A stretch of DNA of 64,000 nt. Source: Papaver somniferum (lineage: Eukaryota > Streptophyta > Magnoliopsida > Ranunculales > Papaveraceae). Shown piece after piece: positions 45,369-56,634 of this stretch. The position numbers and the translations under genes were made by a program. The stretch spans positions 197,303,625 to 197,367,624 of the forward strand of contig NC_039362.1 in NCBI RefSeq assembly GCF_003573695.1, given 5' to 3'. Within the stretch, counting starts at the first letter, position 1, and each line of letters begins with the position of its first letter. Below the pieces are notes generated by a model. The model had not been told where the DNA came from and searched no databases. It saw only the letters and a list, made by a program, of their open reading frames with translations.

Positions 45369-46279
45369 AGGAAAGGCAAAATGAAATGGAATCATATCCA
45401 GTTGCGAACACCAGCTCACAAACAGCGAATGCAAGCTTATTACCCAAGCTAATAAATAGCGAATACTTCGCAAGTACAACAAGAGAAGGTGACGGGTAAC
45501 AATCAACAGAAACTGTGGCTATGGGAAGCCGAGATCAAGAGGATATGAAGAGAAAGAAATTTCTACAATCGTGGTGGAAATAACAAGATTCAAAGACTCG
45601 ATCAACCACAAGAAACTTATGGAGGTCAAAGACAAAACTATAATAGAGGACAAGGAGGTCACAAGGTAGTATGGGAAGAAATCAAGATGCCACCTCTAAA
45701 TGCAAGTGTGGAGAAAATGGGAAGCTATAATTTTGATGGAGAATATACCAACACCATGGAACATGGGAACGGAACCACCTCCAAACCACAGAAGCCATGA
45801 GTTTTGTTTCTCATCATTTTCATGGACATACAACAAATGATTGCAGAAATGTAAAAAGAATTATTTGAGAATGATAGATCAAGGAAAACTAAACCACTTT
45901 TTGGTAGGGCACCCACAATCTCAACCATGCCACCACCACCAGAGCATCACAAAGTAACACGATGAAAAAGAAGGAAACATTCTTCATAGAAGTTGGTGCA
46001 AAAGCAAAAATCTATTCTGTCACTCTATCGTACATTCATATAAGACAATTGAAGATTTTCATGACAATGTTTTGAGTAGAGTGTTCGCAAGAGATAACGA
46101 TGGAAGAGAATTATGAATATTGCGAAAATCTCGCCACTAGAGGAATGGCAGAAACAGATCATTTCTTTTACCGCAGAAGAAATTCCCGAAGGAGAAGAGG
46201 TGCATGATAATCCATTGGTAGTAAAATTAGAAATTAATCCAAAACCGAAAGAAGATGAGGATGATGAAGCTGAAGATTC
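45369..46279 (+). pseudogene. Gypsy B nucleocapsid (zinc-knuckle) region, degenerate
   Basis: No long frame remains, but at about 45,800-45,880 the plus strand reads HHFHGHTTNDCRNVKRII, a Tat-type zinc knuckle with the first Cys lost from frame. A short acidic frame (46,113-46,301, NIAKISPLEEWQKQIISFTA) leads into the protease. Confidence 0.5.
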
Positions 46280-46790
46280 ATGGGAATTAATAGAATTCTA
46301 ATCGATACTGGAAGCTCTGTGAACATCTTATTTTATCATACTTATAAAACTATGGGAGGAAGAGATGATGATCTTATACCATCAACATATAAGATATATG
46401 GTTTTAATGGTACTGCTAACAAGCCTAAAGGGGAGGTTACTATGCGAATTCCATTGAAGGGAATATCTTCCGAAATCTTATTTGTGTCGTTGATGTAGAA
46501 TCACCCTACAATGCGTTAATTGGTCGACCTTGGCTACATGGGATTCTAGGTGTAGCTTCAACTTTCCACCAGTGCATCAAATTCCCTCACCCCAGTGGTG
46601 TAGGAATCATAAAGGGAGATTGGGTTGAAGGAAAGAGGTGTTACGAAACTGAGATAGAATCTTGCGAAGGAAGAGCAAACAAGAAGGAAAATGGCGGCAC
46701 ACAAATCAAAGATACACAGAGAAGTGAGAGGTTGATGGTGGATGCAATCGAAAGAAAAGAAGAAGAGATGTTGCGAAACTAATGCTAGCT
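46280..46790 (+). pseudogene. Gypsy B aspartic protease
   Basis: MGINRILIDTGSSVNILFYH (46,280) contains the active-site DTGS, followed by KIYGFNGTANKPKGEVTMRI. After a frame change near 46,495 the flap region continues as SPYNALIGRPWLHGILGVAS and FPHPSGVGIIKGDW. This is the retropepsin-like domain normally fused between gag and reverse transcriptase. Nothing resembling reverse transcriptase follows. Confidence 0.75.
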
Positions 46791-47619
46791 CAGAATAAAA
46801 ATGATGAACATACCACTACCAAGGAAGCAGTAGCAGAAAATAATAAAGAAGCAGAGGATGGCAAAGGTAATAAAAACAAGAAATGTATGAATGATTAAGT
46901 TGTTGCGACACTCTCGCAATAAGTAAAATTCTCAAAAATACATTTTTTGAATGAAAATTGAGATTGCGAAATGCAAATACAATATGATGATGCGAGACTC
47001 TCGCAGAGATAATGAATTTTACAGAAGACAATCAGAGAAAAATGACAAAAGAGAAAGGGGCGAACCTTTATGGCGTACACCCTAGTTCGCGAATACAATT
47101 TCGCAAGAGGCAAATGTAAGACCTAAAGTACGTCATATAAGGGGGTACCTGTTGCATGGCTCAGGGAAAGGCTACACCGCCACCGGAACCTGAGTCATGG
47201 AGATTTGGGGTCAATAAAGCCCATCCGGGAGAGGCACCTTGGATTCTCAGCTTAAGCATATGACTTAGGTTGGGCGACTAAGGTAATAAGGACTCTCCCA
47301 AGGAGTGCAGATCTGATCAAGGCGCCGAGGTACACGGTTGAGTCAAGAGTGCCAGGGACGTTTGAAGCGTACTTGCCATTCTTGACAAGTCTTGGCTTAT
47401 ACTGCACTCGGCCTGAAGAAAACCCCACTTAGGGTGCAGTCTCGTAACCATAAGCCCTATAGGTAAAAGGGATAAGAGGCTGCGAAAACAACTGGTTGTT
47501 GTTAAGACTGGATGGGAGGAGCTAACCTTGTATGGTAGAAGTACGCCTCCTTGAAGGGGCAACCAGGGGGAGATAAGGGCGGCACCCTCCATTAGGGAGC
47601 TGATAAGTGTCTTAAGACG

Positions 47620-47935
47620 CAAATGTCATGAGGCTTTTTATTCGCAAGGGTATTAAGGCTTGTCATATTTGTGCAACAATCCTGAAGAGGCAATAATACA
47701 AAAGAAAAAATAAGACGAGATCAATGGGTTTTCGCATGAAAGTGCGAAGACGTCCTGCGATTTCGTCGCAAGACGGCAATGTCATGGGGCTTTATTTTCG
47801 CAAGAATATTTAGGCCTGTCATATTGTCGCAACATTCCTGAAGAGGCCATAATACAAAAGAAAAAGTTAAGGCAAGATCAATGGGTTTTTGCATGAAAGT
47901 GCAAGGACGTCCTGCGATTTTGTCGCAATGACAAG
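47620..47935. repeat. Tandem duplication of about 155 bp in gypsy B
   Basis: Two copies (47,620-47,775 and 47,776-47,935) share 'ttcgcaag', 'ggcctgtcatatt', 'ctgaagaggc', 'aatacaaaagaaaaa', 'gatcaatgggttttcgcatg' and 'cgtcctgcgattt'. The pair also exists inverted in gypsy C (about 50,690-51,010). Confidence 0.75.
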
Positions 47936-48325
47936 AGGTGGCATAATAAGACCTTTAATTAGGAAGGCAAAATAAGACCACACAGGAATGAGATTTTGAA
48001 AAGAATCAAAATTCACTTCGCATAAGATTGCGAAATTATACATAATTAACTGCGAAATTGAGGCATAAAATAAGAAAAATTTATAAAATCTCTCATTTGG
48101 ATACAAATAACAGAGGCAAGTATGGGAATGAATGAAATTAGAAAATGTTATTTGTCTCCATATGATAGATTTACTCAAAGATTCAAAAATTAATGATTAT
48201 ATTGATTAACTGTATGCAAGGAAGAATTGTTTTAATGAATGCAGGTCAAAATGAAAGAAACACAAATATACAGAAAGAGGAATAAATGTACAAGCATTAT
48301 ATATAATCAAAGAAAGAAACAAAGA

Positions 48326-51300
48326 CTACTTCTTAGTTGATCCTTCATTATCTTCATCAGACTTGTTTCCTTCTTTGTCTGCGTCAGAATCTTCATCACC
48401 ATCAGAACCTTCATCACCATCAGATTCTTCATCATTAGCTTTGCTCTCAGAAATAATCAGACTGGGAGTATTCTGTGGGATCTCTTCCAAGAAACAAGGA
48501 TAATCAGAATGAGGGATATTATGATCGTCACAAACCATTTGGATAGTTTGATTGCGAAAATGCATAGCATCATTCTTAAAATTAGCAACAGTGATCTTGA
48601 TTTGATTCTTTAATCTAGAATACTTGTCGTTGCGAGAAGAAAGATTCTTTGCGAGTTCCTCCTTTTCAGCTTCGAGCTCCTCAATCTTTTCACGATATCT
48701 ACTTTCAGAATCTGCGAGCAAAAGACAATCAATTATTAACTTGATGAAAATTCATAAGAAGCAAAAGATTAGTAAAGAAGATTTACACCTAAATCTTTTC
48801 TGGCATCATCTAAGATTTTCACAACACAAACAAATTCATCTTCATTACTTATAAGAAGAAGAGAACGAATATGGTTTTCCCTTTCGCAGAGCTCGATGTT
48901 CTTGCGACTAGCTTCATCTTGTTCAAGTTGAACTTTGTAGTGGCAGGAAATCCTACAACACACCCCTTGTATTATCATGACTATGATTTCTAGATCTAAA
49001 CTTATTTGATATGAAAATAAAGATAAAGATAATGAAAATAGAAAATAAGACACAAGATTTACGTGGTTCAATCAATTTGATCTACATCCACGGGGTTAGG
49101 TTTCACTATGATCATTGAATTACATATGAATTACATTGAGACTCCATTAATGAGTATTTGGAGCTCTCTCTCTCTCTCTGGTTTTTGGGGAAGAATAAGA
49201 AGATAATAATACCAGTTACTTTTCTCTCTCCTACCTTTCTATTTATATAAGATGCTACCTAGTGGATGACAGCTCAAATTTCCTTTTATTTCCTATTTCC
49301 TTTTATTTCCTATTCTCCGTGCGACATTATCGCACAGCCTTTTATGAATCTCGAACACTTACAAATACTTGTGCGATATTTGGATCCTACATCTTTCCTC
49401 TTTTTTCTTGAATATTGCTTGAAGAGTGATCTTCAGGAAAAAAATCCATTGTTGTAGTTGTTGGAGAGAGATACGTGTTGTTGGAGTAGTCTTTGATCTT
49501 TGTTGATGAAGGAACGAGCGAAAGAATACTGGATTTGAAAAGAACGTACTTGCCTCTATTCTTTTGTGAAGTTCCGGAATGTTGCAAAGTAAATAAGAAG
49601 TATCATCTTTTGAAGTATGCGAAGTATGAAGTATCCTTGAAGAAGTATAAGAAGCATGAGGTATCCTTGATGAAGTATAAGAAATATTCAATTCTCGAAA
49701 TGTAAGAAGTATCCGTCCTTGAATGAGAATAATAAGTATTGCCTCTATTCATGCGAAATTATTACTCCATTTTTGGTGAATCTTGCCGAGAAGCTAAAGA
49801 ACATAAAATGTTTTCTTGGTAATCCATAGTTCCCTCTGTTATTTATCTATGAGGGTAGAATCTTTGAGAAAATGCTGAATGTGCGAATTGTTTTTTCATT
49901 CTCATCTTTCCTTTGTCTCATGTTTTGTGCTCATGCGATAGTATAATCTCTTCAAGTTGCTTATAATTGTGCGAAATAAATGAGTGAAATGATCATATCG
50001 TTCTGAATAATCACATTCTGCGAAATAATCACATTCTGCAAAATTCTGACACATTCTGCGAAATTATGACACATTCTGAATAATCCTACGAAACTCTGAA
50101 TAATCCTACGAAATTCTGACACATGCTGCCAAATTTTGAATAATCCTGCGAAATTCTGAATAATTCTGCGAAATTCTGCGATATTATTGCGAAGTTCTGC
50201 AATATTATTCCGTACAGTTTTGTAAAGTACTTGTGCGAATATAATGCTTATGTGATGATTATGTTATGAAATGTGTATGCGATTTTTATGCTATGCTATG
50301 AAATGCTTATGCAATGCTTTTATGATGTGAGTATGATGTTTGTATGATGAGAATACTTATCTATTGCAATGTATAGCTAATGTTTGCGTTACTTAGCTCA
50401 TTTTGCACGCTAAAATTGATGTAGCTTTAAATTGCATCCATTCTCCATTTCTCTGGATTTTTCCTCACAAGTTCTTACTTGTGTTTCATCTTTCATTTTT
50501 CCTGCACTATTAGTATCTCATAACAGTATGATCATAATATCAAGTCTGCGGCATTTTCACTGCCTCAGTTTCATTTCCATGTACATATTTGCAAGCTTGT
50601 TTGCTTACATATAATCATTCTCGCAAGATTACCTTCTTACTCATTTTCTTATGTGGTCTTATTTTGCCTTCCTAGTTAAAGGTCTTATTTTGCCACCTCT
50701 TGTCATTGCGACAAAATCGCAGGACGTCTTTGCACTTTCATGCAAAAACCCATTGATCTTGCCTTAACTTTTTATTTTGTATTATTGCCTCTTCAGAATT
50801 GTTACGACAATATGACAGGACTAAATATTCTTACGAAAATAAAGCCCCATGACATTGCCGTCTTGCGACGAAATCGCAGGACGTCTTCACACTTTCATGT
50901 AATGACCCATTGATCTCGTCTTATCTTTTTCTCTAGTATTATTGCCTCTTCAGGATTGTTGCACAAATATGACAAGCCTTAATACCCTTTCGAGTAAAAA
51001 GCCTCATGACATTCGCGTTTTAAGACACTTATCAGCTCCCTAATGGAGGGTGCCGCCCTTATCTCCCCCTGGTTGCCCCTTCAAGGAGGCGTACTTCTAC
51101 CATACAAGGTTAGCTCCTCCCATCCGGTCTTAACAATAACCAGTTGTTTTCGCAGCCTCTTATCCCTTTTACCTATAAGGCTTATGGTTATGAGACTGCA
51201 CCCTAAGTGGGGTTTTCTTCGGGCCGACTGCAGTATAAGCCAAGACTTGTCAAGAATGGCAAGGACGCTTCAAATTCCCCTGGCACTCTTGAATCAACCG

Positions 51301-54300
51301 TGTACCTCGGCGCCATGATCAGATTCTACACTCCTTGGGAGAGTCCTTATTACCTTAGTCGCCCAACCTAAGTCATATGCTTAAGCTGAGAATCCAAGGT
51401 GCCTCTCCAGGATGGGCTTTATTGACCCCAAATCTCCATGACTCAGGTTCTAGGGGCGGTGTAACCTTTTCCATGAGTCATGCTACAGGTACCCCCTTCT
51501 ATGACGTACTTTAGGTCTTACATTCTCCTCTTGCGAAATTTTATTCGCGAACTAGGGTGTACGCCATAAAGGTTCTCCCCATTCTAATCTTAGATTTTTA
51601 TGGATCTTAGATTGTCTCTTGCGAAATTTTCGCGTTTCTTTATTCTTTTATTCTTTCGTTCTCATAATATCATATCATTTGAAGCAAAGTAAATATTCAA
51701 GAGAAGTTCTAATACACTAAAATTATGAAATCTTTGTAATTGTGAAATCTTTGTAATTCTGCGATTGTTTTGCATTTTGGAAATCAAATCAAAAATCTTT
51801 TTATTCTCTGTAAAAGAAATATTCTAGAGAAACATATAAATTAAATTTTCTCAGTTTTCGGTAATTTTGAAATCTCGCAATCTTTGTAATTTTGAAGTCT
51901 TTGTAATCTTGAAATCTTAGTAATCTTTATAATCTTTGAAATCTTTGTAATCGTGCGATTGAATCGCTTTTTTGTAAATCAAATCAAAAATCTTTTTATT
52001 CGTTCTTAGTATAAAGTAAAATGTTCAAGGAAGTGGTACTTATCTTTCATGTGAGTCGTTGTTGTTGTCAAAGAAGTGAATAAATGCCTTGAAATGTATG
52101 AATTTCACGCAACAAAAAGAAGTGTGAGAAGTGAGACTTGAACACTTGATCTGCTTCTTGGATTTTATCGCACCATACCAACTGTGCTAAGTCTCTTTTG
52201 CGAAATAATCAAAGTTCTTGCGAAGTAATCAAATTCCAACTGTGTAAGAGGCAATTCTGTATAAATTTCGCATAATAAAAATAAACATGCGTGAAGCAAG
52301 AATTGATCCCGCGACCTGCTGCTTGCATTCATGCCTCCTGACCAACTGTGCTAACCCTCTCTTGTGAAATAATTAAAGACTGTGCGAAGTAATCAAATAT
52401 CAACTCTGCGAAATGAATATTTGCGAAGAAAAAATTATTTGGTCGCAGGGATAATCGAACCCATGTCCTCTAGTTTGCATACTCCTTCTCTGACCATCTG
52501 CGCTACTTGTTGCTTGCGAAAGAAACACACAATGTTGTACTTTATTTCATTTCTTCGCCTTTAGGATTTCAAAAATGTGCGAAAAATTAAGCTTGATGAG
52601 GGATTCGAACTCGAGTCTTACAACTCACTCTAGCAAAGCTTGACCAACTGTGCTACCTCTTGTTTGTAAACTAATGAAACGATATTGCGAAATTATTCAT
52701 TTTTTCGCTATCTGTAAAAAGAAGAAAATTATGCTCGCAGGGAAATTCGAACTTGCGACCACGAACGTACATATTGTTCTCTTGACCAACTATTCAAGAA
52801 TCTCTTTGCGAAATAAACGCACAATGTTTTTCTCTTATTTTTTTATTCTCCCATGCAAATGAGAAGAAAATAAAAAATATGTGTCTCTGCGAAATTCGAA
52901 CCCGTGACCTATCGCTTACTCAATCCATCTCAAACCATATGTGCGAATTTCTGTTTGTGATAGAAATTGCAGCATCTGCTTCTTATCTTTTCTTCGTCCT
53001 TCCTTAACTTCTTTCACATTTGCCTTCTTCAACTGAACATGAAAATCTTCCACTAAAACTTCCATTTTCTCCTTAAATTTCACCACAACAACAAATTTTT
53101 TCTCTCACTCTTTTCATGTCTTTGAATTGTTGATGATGTTTACTCCCTGAAAGTGTGATTTCTTCCATAAAATTTCCATTTTTGAACCTAAATTTTGTAG
53201 ATCTAGAAAAATATGAACAATAGCTAATCTTCATGAGAATTTCTTGAATCAACAAGTTACAGGAAGGATAAATCCTTTACTCGTCCCTGTTTCTAGCGCC
53301 ATTATGTAGTTGCAGGAAATCCTACAACACACCCCTTGTATTATCATGACTATGATTTCTAGATCTAAACTTATTTGCTATGAAAATAAAGATAAAGATA
53401 ATGAAAATAGAAAATAAGACACAAGATTTACGTGGATCGATCAATTTGATCTACATCCACGGGGTTAGGTTTTACTATGATCATTGAATTACATATGAAT
53501 TACATTGAGACTCCATTAATGAGTATTTGGAGCGCTCTCTCTCTCTGGTTTTTGGGGAAGAATAAGAAGATAATAATACCAGTTACTTTTCTCTCTCCTA
53601 TCTTTCTCTTTATATAGGATACTACCTAGTGGATGACAGCTCATATTTCCTTTTATTTCCTATTTCCTTTTATATCCTATTCTCCGCGCGACATTATCGC
53701 ACAACCTTTTATGAATCTCGCACACTTACAAATACTTGTGCGATATTTGGATCCTACAAACTTCAAGAAGAGTCTCTTGGAATTTCGCCAAAGCCTTAAC
53801 ACCTTGATCAGAGATGTGATCCTTATCATCTATGAGACCGCTAATTTTGGTTCTTAAATCATTGGTTTTCTCTTTAGAATCAAGAAAGAGACGCTTAAAT
53901 CGGTTGGCTAAGCCTAACCTAGATCTATGGTGAATTTCTAAGAGGCGAAATTTAGATCTAAGCTCATTCAGAGAAAGAGATGAAATTATATCATTTGAGA
54001 AACTATTTAAGGAATTATTAAGACGCTCAAGAAGGGTATCATTATCCAAGGCATTAGGAAATGAACGAAGAAGGGTAGCTTCATCAGAAAGACCATAAAT
54101 GTCTGCAAAAAGGATCATTTAAATAAGATAAAACAACATGATGAATGAATGAAGGGAAAAGAGAAAAGTAACATACCGTAAAGCTTATTATTAGCTTGCT
54201 GAAGACTAGAGATTTTGTTCTTATACGAAGAAGAATCAATTTCTAGTTGTCTGTTTTTCTCGCGAAGACATTTGACTTCAGCTTCCAATTCTTCATTCTT

Positions 54301-55791
54301 CGTGCGAGATTGAAGATTCTTCTTTCTAAGATTTTCACATCTCCTTTCTAGATCTGAAGCAACAGCGAAAGAAGCTTTTCCAGCCTGCGAGAAAATATAA
54401 AAAATATTAAAATAGAAAGAGATTTTAAATTACAACAATGAAAAAATAAAAGGATAAAGCATACCAGACTATCGAGAGAATGTAAGAAATCAGGATCACT
54501 GATCTAGAAACTCCACGAAGAGAACTATCACCATCCAGCAAAGGAACATCACAAATTGTAGCGAGAGCTTTACAGGTGTTAGCGAATTGACTATCTCTCA
54601 TTACTTGCAAAGAATCAGAAAAGAGGCCAGAGAGTTTAGCCATAGAAGATTCAGATGGAGACTCTTCTATTTCAGCAAGGTCGTCAATATTCTCATCATC
54701 CTCATCATTCTCGGAGTTTTCATGAGAAGGAATATTTGAAGGAGAGGAAGAACGAACTTTTCTTTTCTTTGAAGGAGGAGCAGTTGATTTTTCTCTGCGA
54801 AATATACCTTTGCCTTTATCACCAATCTTCGCAACATTGGCAGACTCTTCTATTTCAGCAATAATCTTCGCACAACAGATAAAAATAAGAAATAGAAGCA
54901 ACAATACACTGTTTAAAATCATAAGAGAATATTTCTTACCTCATCTGTGTATGAGCGAAGAGCTAAAAGAGTACTAGCTTTCCCAGTCCTGTTATAGCTA
55001 TCTTTCAGTTTTTGGATCTGCAGAATGTCGCAAGAGTCGGCGAATAAAAGAATAAAGACAAATAAAAAAATATAATGTGAATTAAACTGGAAGAAACTTA
55101 CCTCTTTCTCCTTCTCGGGCCAAGAGAAAATCCAAGGTTGATAAGCAGCGAGATTCGCAGGAAGAACATTTGACCCAACAATGTAAGGTCGTTTTAGCAT
55201 TAAAGGAAAAGCACACAATTTATCATCTTTGGATTGGCGAGGAGTTTTGTTTTTACCAGAATGCCAGTCAATATCTTGCATGAGAATTTTAGCTTCATCA
55301 ATGTTATCTTTCCTTTTCAAGCGAATACCCCAGCGAGTATTCTCTTTCTTCATGGAGATCAGTTCATAGTTCTCAAAAAAACTCGCTACTGTGTATTTCT
55401 CAGCAATTATCTCTAGGTCTGCGAGTCTAGGATCCCTATGTTCTTTGGAGTACAGGGATCCTCTACCAGCACCACGGTTAGTGAACTCTAGCATCAGACG
55501 GATGCAGTCCCCACTCAGTTGGAATATAGCTCGTGAAAATCCCGAGTGAGCGAGAATTTCATAGAATAGAGGAATATCTGGATCATAAAGAGGAATGTGG
55601 AGACTTGCGAGAATCTGACCTAGCGAAATTATGATTGATTGATCATCACAATACTGATCATAGAAAATTTTGACAAAAAGAATTGACTTGGCACTTTCAC
55701 CAGGAATGGTAGAAAGTGTGAAACCTTTTTTAGCAAGATCTTTTTGGACATCTTTTAAATTCTTCTCATGTCTATGACCACTTGGAGGCAT
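48326..55791 (-). CDS. Multi-exon antisense gene of gypsy B (interrupted by gypsy C)
   Basis: Start MPPSGHRHEKN at 55,791. Exons by GT-AG edges: 55,791-55,102; 55,017-54,940; 54,865-54,465; 54,384-54,177; 54,102-53,759 continued at 48,930-48,789 after removing gypsy C and one AACTT; 48,711-48,326. Phases agree at every joint except one frameshift near the end of exon 3. The product would be about 750 residues: a globular N-terminus with QILASLHIPLYDPDIPLFYE and IFSWPEKEKE, a Ser/acidic middle with basic KKRKVRSSS (possible nuclear signal), coiled coils (ENLRKKNLQSRTKNEELEAE), and an acidic tail ending STKK. Similar antisense proteins in Tat-lineage elements are annotated as 'putative gypsy type transposon'; that link is from memory. 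Because it is antisense, its introns survive copying of the sense RNA. Role unknown. Confidence 0.65.
48936..49391 (-). repeat. Gypsy C 3' LTR
   Basis: 456 bp, nearly identical to 53,305-53,758; contains an AG/CT dinucleotide run ('ctctctctctctct', about 49,166-49,180). Few differences between the two LTRs suggest a fairly recent insertion. Confidence 0.9.
49407..50430. repeat. Gypsy C internal region with degenerate short repeats
   Basis: Two short repeat zones: 'gaagtatgaagtatcc' near 49,600-49,720, and a minisatellite of about 20-24 bp built on 'attctgcgaaattctgaataatcc' at 50,010-50,210 with about ten copies. Short frames overlap these and are not convincing genes. Confidence 0.6.
50680..51580. 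repeat. Segment inverted relative to gypsy B 47,055-47,960
   Basis: The blocks 'tgtcattgcgacaaaatcgcaggacgtc', 'ggagggtgccgcccttatctcc', 'ccctaagtggggttttctt' and 'ggtacccccttctatgacgtac' are the reverse complement of the gypsy B 3' region. Both copies keep an open frame of 91-101 codons (MEGAALISPWLPLQGGVLLP...) that is antisense to its own element: plus strand 51,043-51,318 here and minus strand 47,317-47,622 in gypsy B. Confidence 0.75.
52131..52945 (-). repeat. Array of six tRNA-like modules in gypsy C
   Basis: On the minus strand, the element's sense strand, A-box-like and B-box-like motifs recur in tRNA order about every 150 bp. Module extents and motifs: 52,131-52,197 (TTAGCACAGTTGG ... 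GTGTTCAAGTC); 52,295-52,360 (TTAGCACAGTTGG ... GGGATCAATTC); 52,441-52,507 (TAGCGCAGATGG ... GGGTTCGATTA); 52,595-52,658 (TAGCACAGTTGG ... GAGTTCGAATCCC); 52,735-52,805 (GAATAGTTGG ... AAGTTCGAATTTCCC); 52,885-52,945 (ATGGTTTGAGATGG ... GGGTTCGAATTTC). A-to-B distances are tRNA-like. Full cloverleaves are degenerate, so these look tRNA- or SINE-derived, not active tRNA genes. 'TTTCGCAA' motifs lie between modules. Confidence 0.7.
53305..53758 (-). repeat. Gypsy C 5' LTR
   Basis: 454 bp with TG...CA ends, followed on the minus strand by TAATGGCGCTAGAAACAGGG (primer-binding region 53,283-53,304). A TATA-like 'TATATAAAG' is read on the minus strand near 53,610-53,620. Confidence 0.9.
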
Positions 55792-56157
55792 ATTTGAATA
55801 TAGAATATGGGAATGAATGAAAAGTAAGAAGATTGAAGGGGGAAAAATTACAGTAGCAGAACTTGCAGAAGAATAACAGAGTTGCAAAGATGAGAAAATA
55901 AAAAGAGAATAGAAAGTAAAAAGAAAGTGGAAAGAAGAGTAAAAAGAGTATATAAAGGAGATTTTTTCCTCGAAGAAATAAACACCATTAAGACGAAAAG
56001 ACGTGAGCGTTTGAAAAGCAACGGTTACAGAAGACGTGTCAAGAAACGGATGGAAGAAAGAATACGTGTGATAAATGCAGAATATAAAGAGATGAACAGC
56101 TGCGGCGTTTCTCACATCATTCTCTACTTTGCAGAGAAGATATGAGAAGAGGCAAGA

Positions 56158-56629
56158 TGTAGGATCAAAATCTCGCAGCAATGATTTCTCAGCAAAATTA
56201 TCAACAACACAACACCACAGCGTCGCATAACAATTTCAGAAATGATATAATAAACGACGTCAGCTAAAATCACGAGAAAGATGTGATGGTCCTGCGAAAA
56301 TTAAAGAGTGTGCGAGATTAAGATTTGTAAGGTTGCGAGAATGTCGCAAAGCATATCCGAGAATAAAGGACAGATTAGCTGTCATCCACTATATACTTCC
56401 CTATAAATAGTCGTTCAGTTGCAAAAGGAAAGGGAGAGATCTTTTTTGAGTAAGAAACAAGTAAATAGGAGAGAGAAAGTTTAGAGCAGAGATCATTTTT
56501 GATTCCTTTATCTTTTCTTGTTAGAATATTCAAAGATTGATCAATAAAATTAAGAGTGTAAATCTAAAAATGAGTTGAATAATAATGAAATCATATAAGG
56601 GGTGTAGTGTAGGATTTCCTGCAACTACA
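56158..56629 (+). repeat. Gypsy B 3' LTR
   Basis: 472 bp, TGTAGGATCAAAATCTCGC ... GCAACTACA. TATAAATAG at about 56,402. The antisense gene's start codon (55,791) is less than 400 bp from this LTR, so the LTR may hold its promoter on the opposite strand. Confidence 0.9.
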
Positions 56630-56634
56630 TGGAA

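Larger units (their letters stand above)
48936..53758 (-). mobile_element. Gypsy C: non-autonomous LTR element nested in gypsy B
   Basis: Ends TGTAGTGGCAGG (48,936) and GGATCCTACA (53,758), with a perfect AACTT duplication at 48,931-48,935 and 53,759-53,763. LTRs 456 and 454 bp. Minus orientation is shown by the primer site (TGGCGCTAGAAACAGGGAC next to 53,305) and the purine tract AAAAAAGAGGAAAGA next to the 3' LTR (49,392-49,406). Its LTR end and primer site resemble gypsy B, and it contains a segment inverted relative to gypsy B 47,055-47,960, so it is a related family. No gag or pol can be read. It interrupts exon 5 of the antisense gene. Confidence 0.9.
42948..56629 (+). mobile_element. 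Gypsy B: Ty3/gypsy retrotransposon with antisense spliced gene
   Basis: TGTAGGA at 42,948 to CAACTACA at 56,629, with a perfect TGGAA duplication at 42,943-42,947 and 56,630-56,634. LTRs are 470 and 472 bp and closely similar. Sense strand: primer site, gag, zinc knuckle, protease; no reverse transcriptase or integrase. The 3' two-fifths is occupied by a multi-exon gene on the opposite strand, itself interrupted by gypsy C. A purine-rich tract (gagaagaggcaaga) abuts the 3' LTR. Overall plan suggests a Tat-type lineage with additional ORF. Confidence 0.9.

Noticed and set aside
52131..52945. Functional tRNA genes
   Set aside because: A and B boxes are present, but acceptor and T stems do not pair consistently, there is no canonical anticodon arm in most modules, and T-run terminators are missing; described as tRNA-like modules instead.
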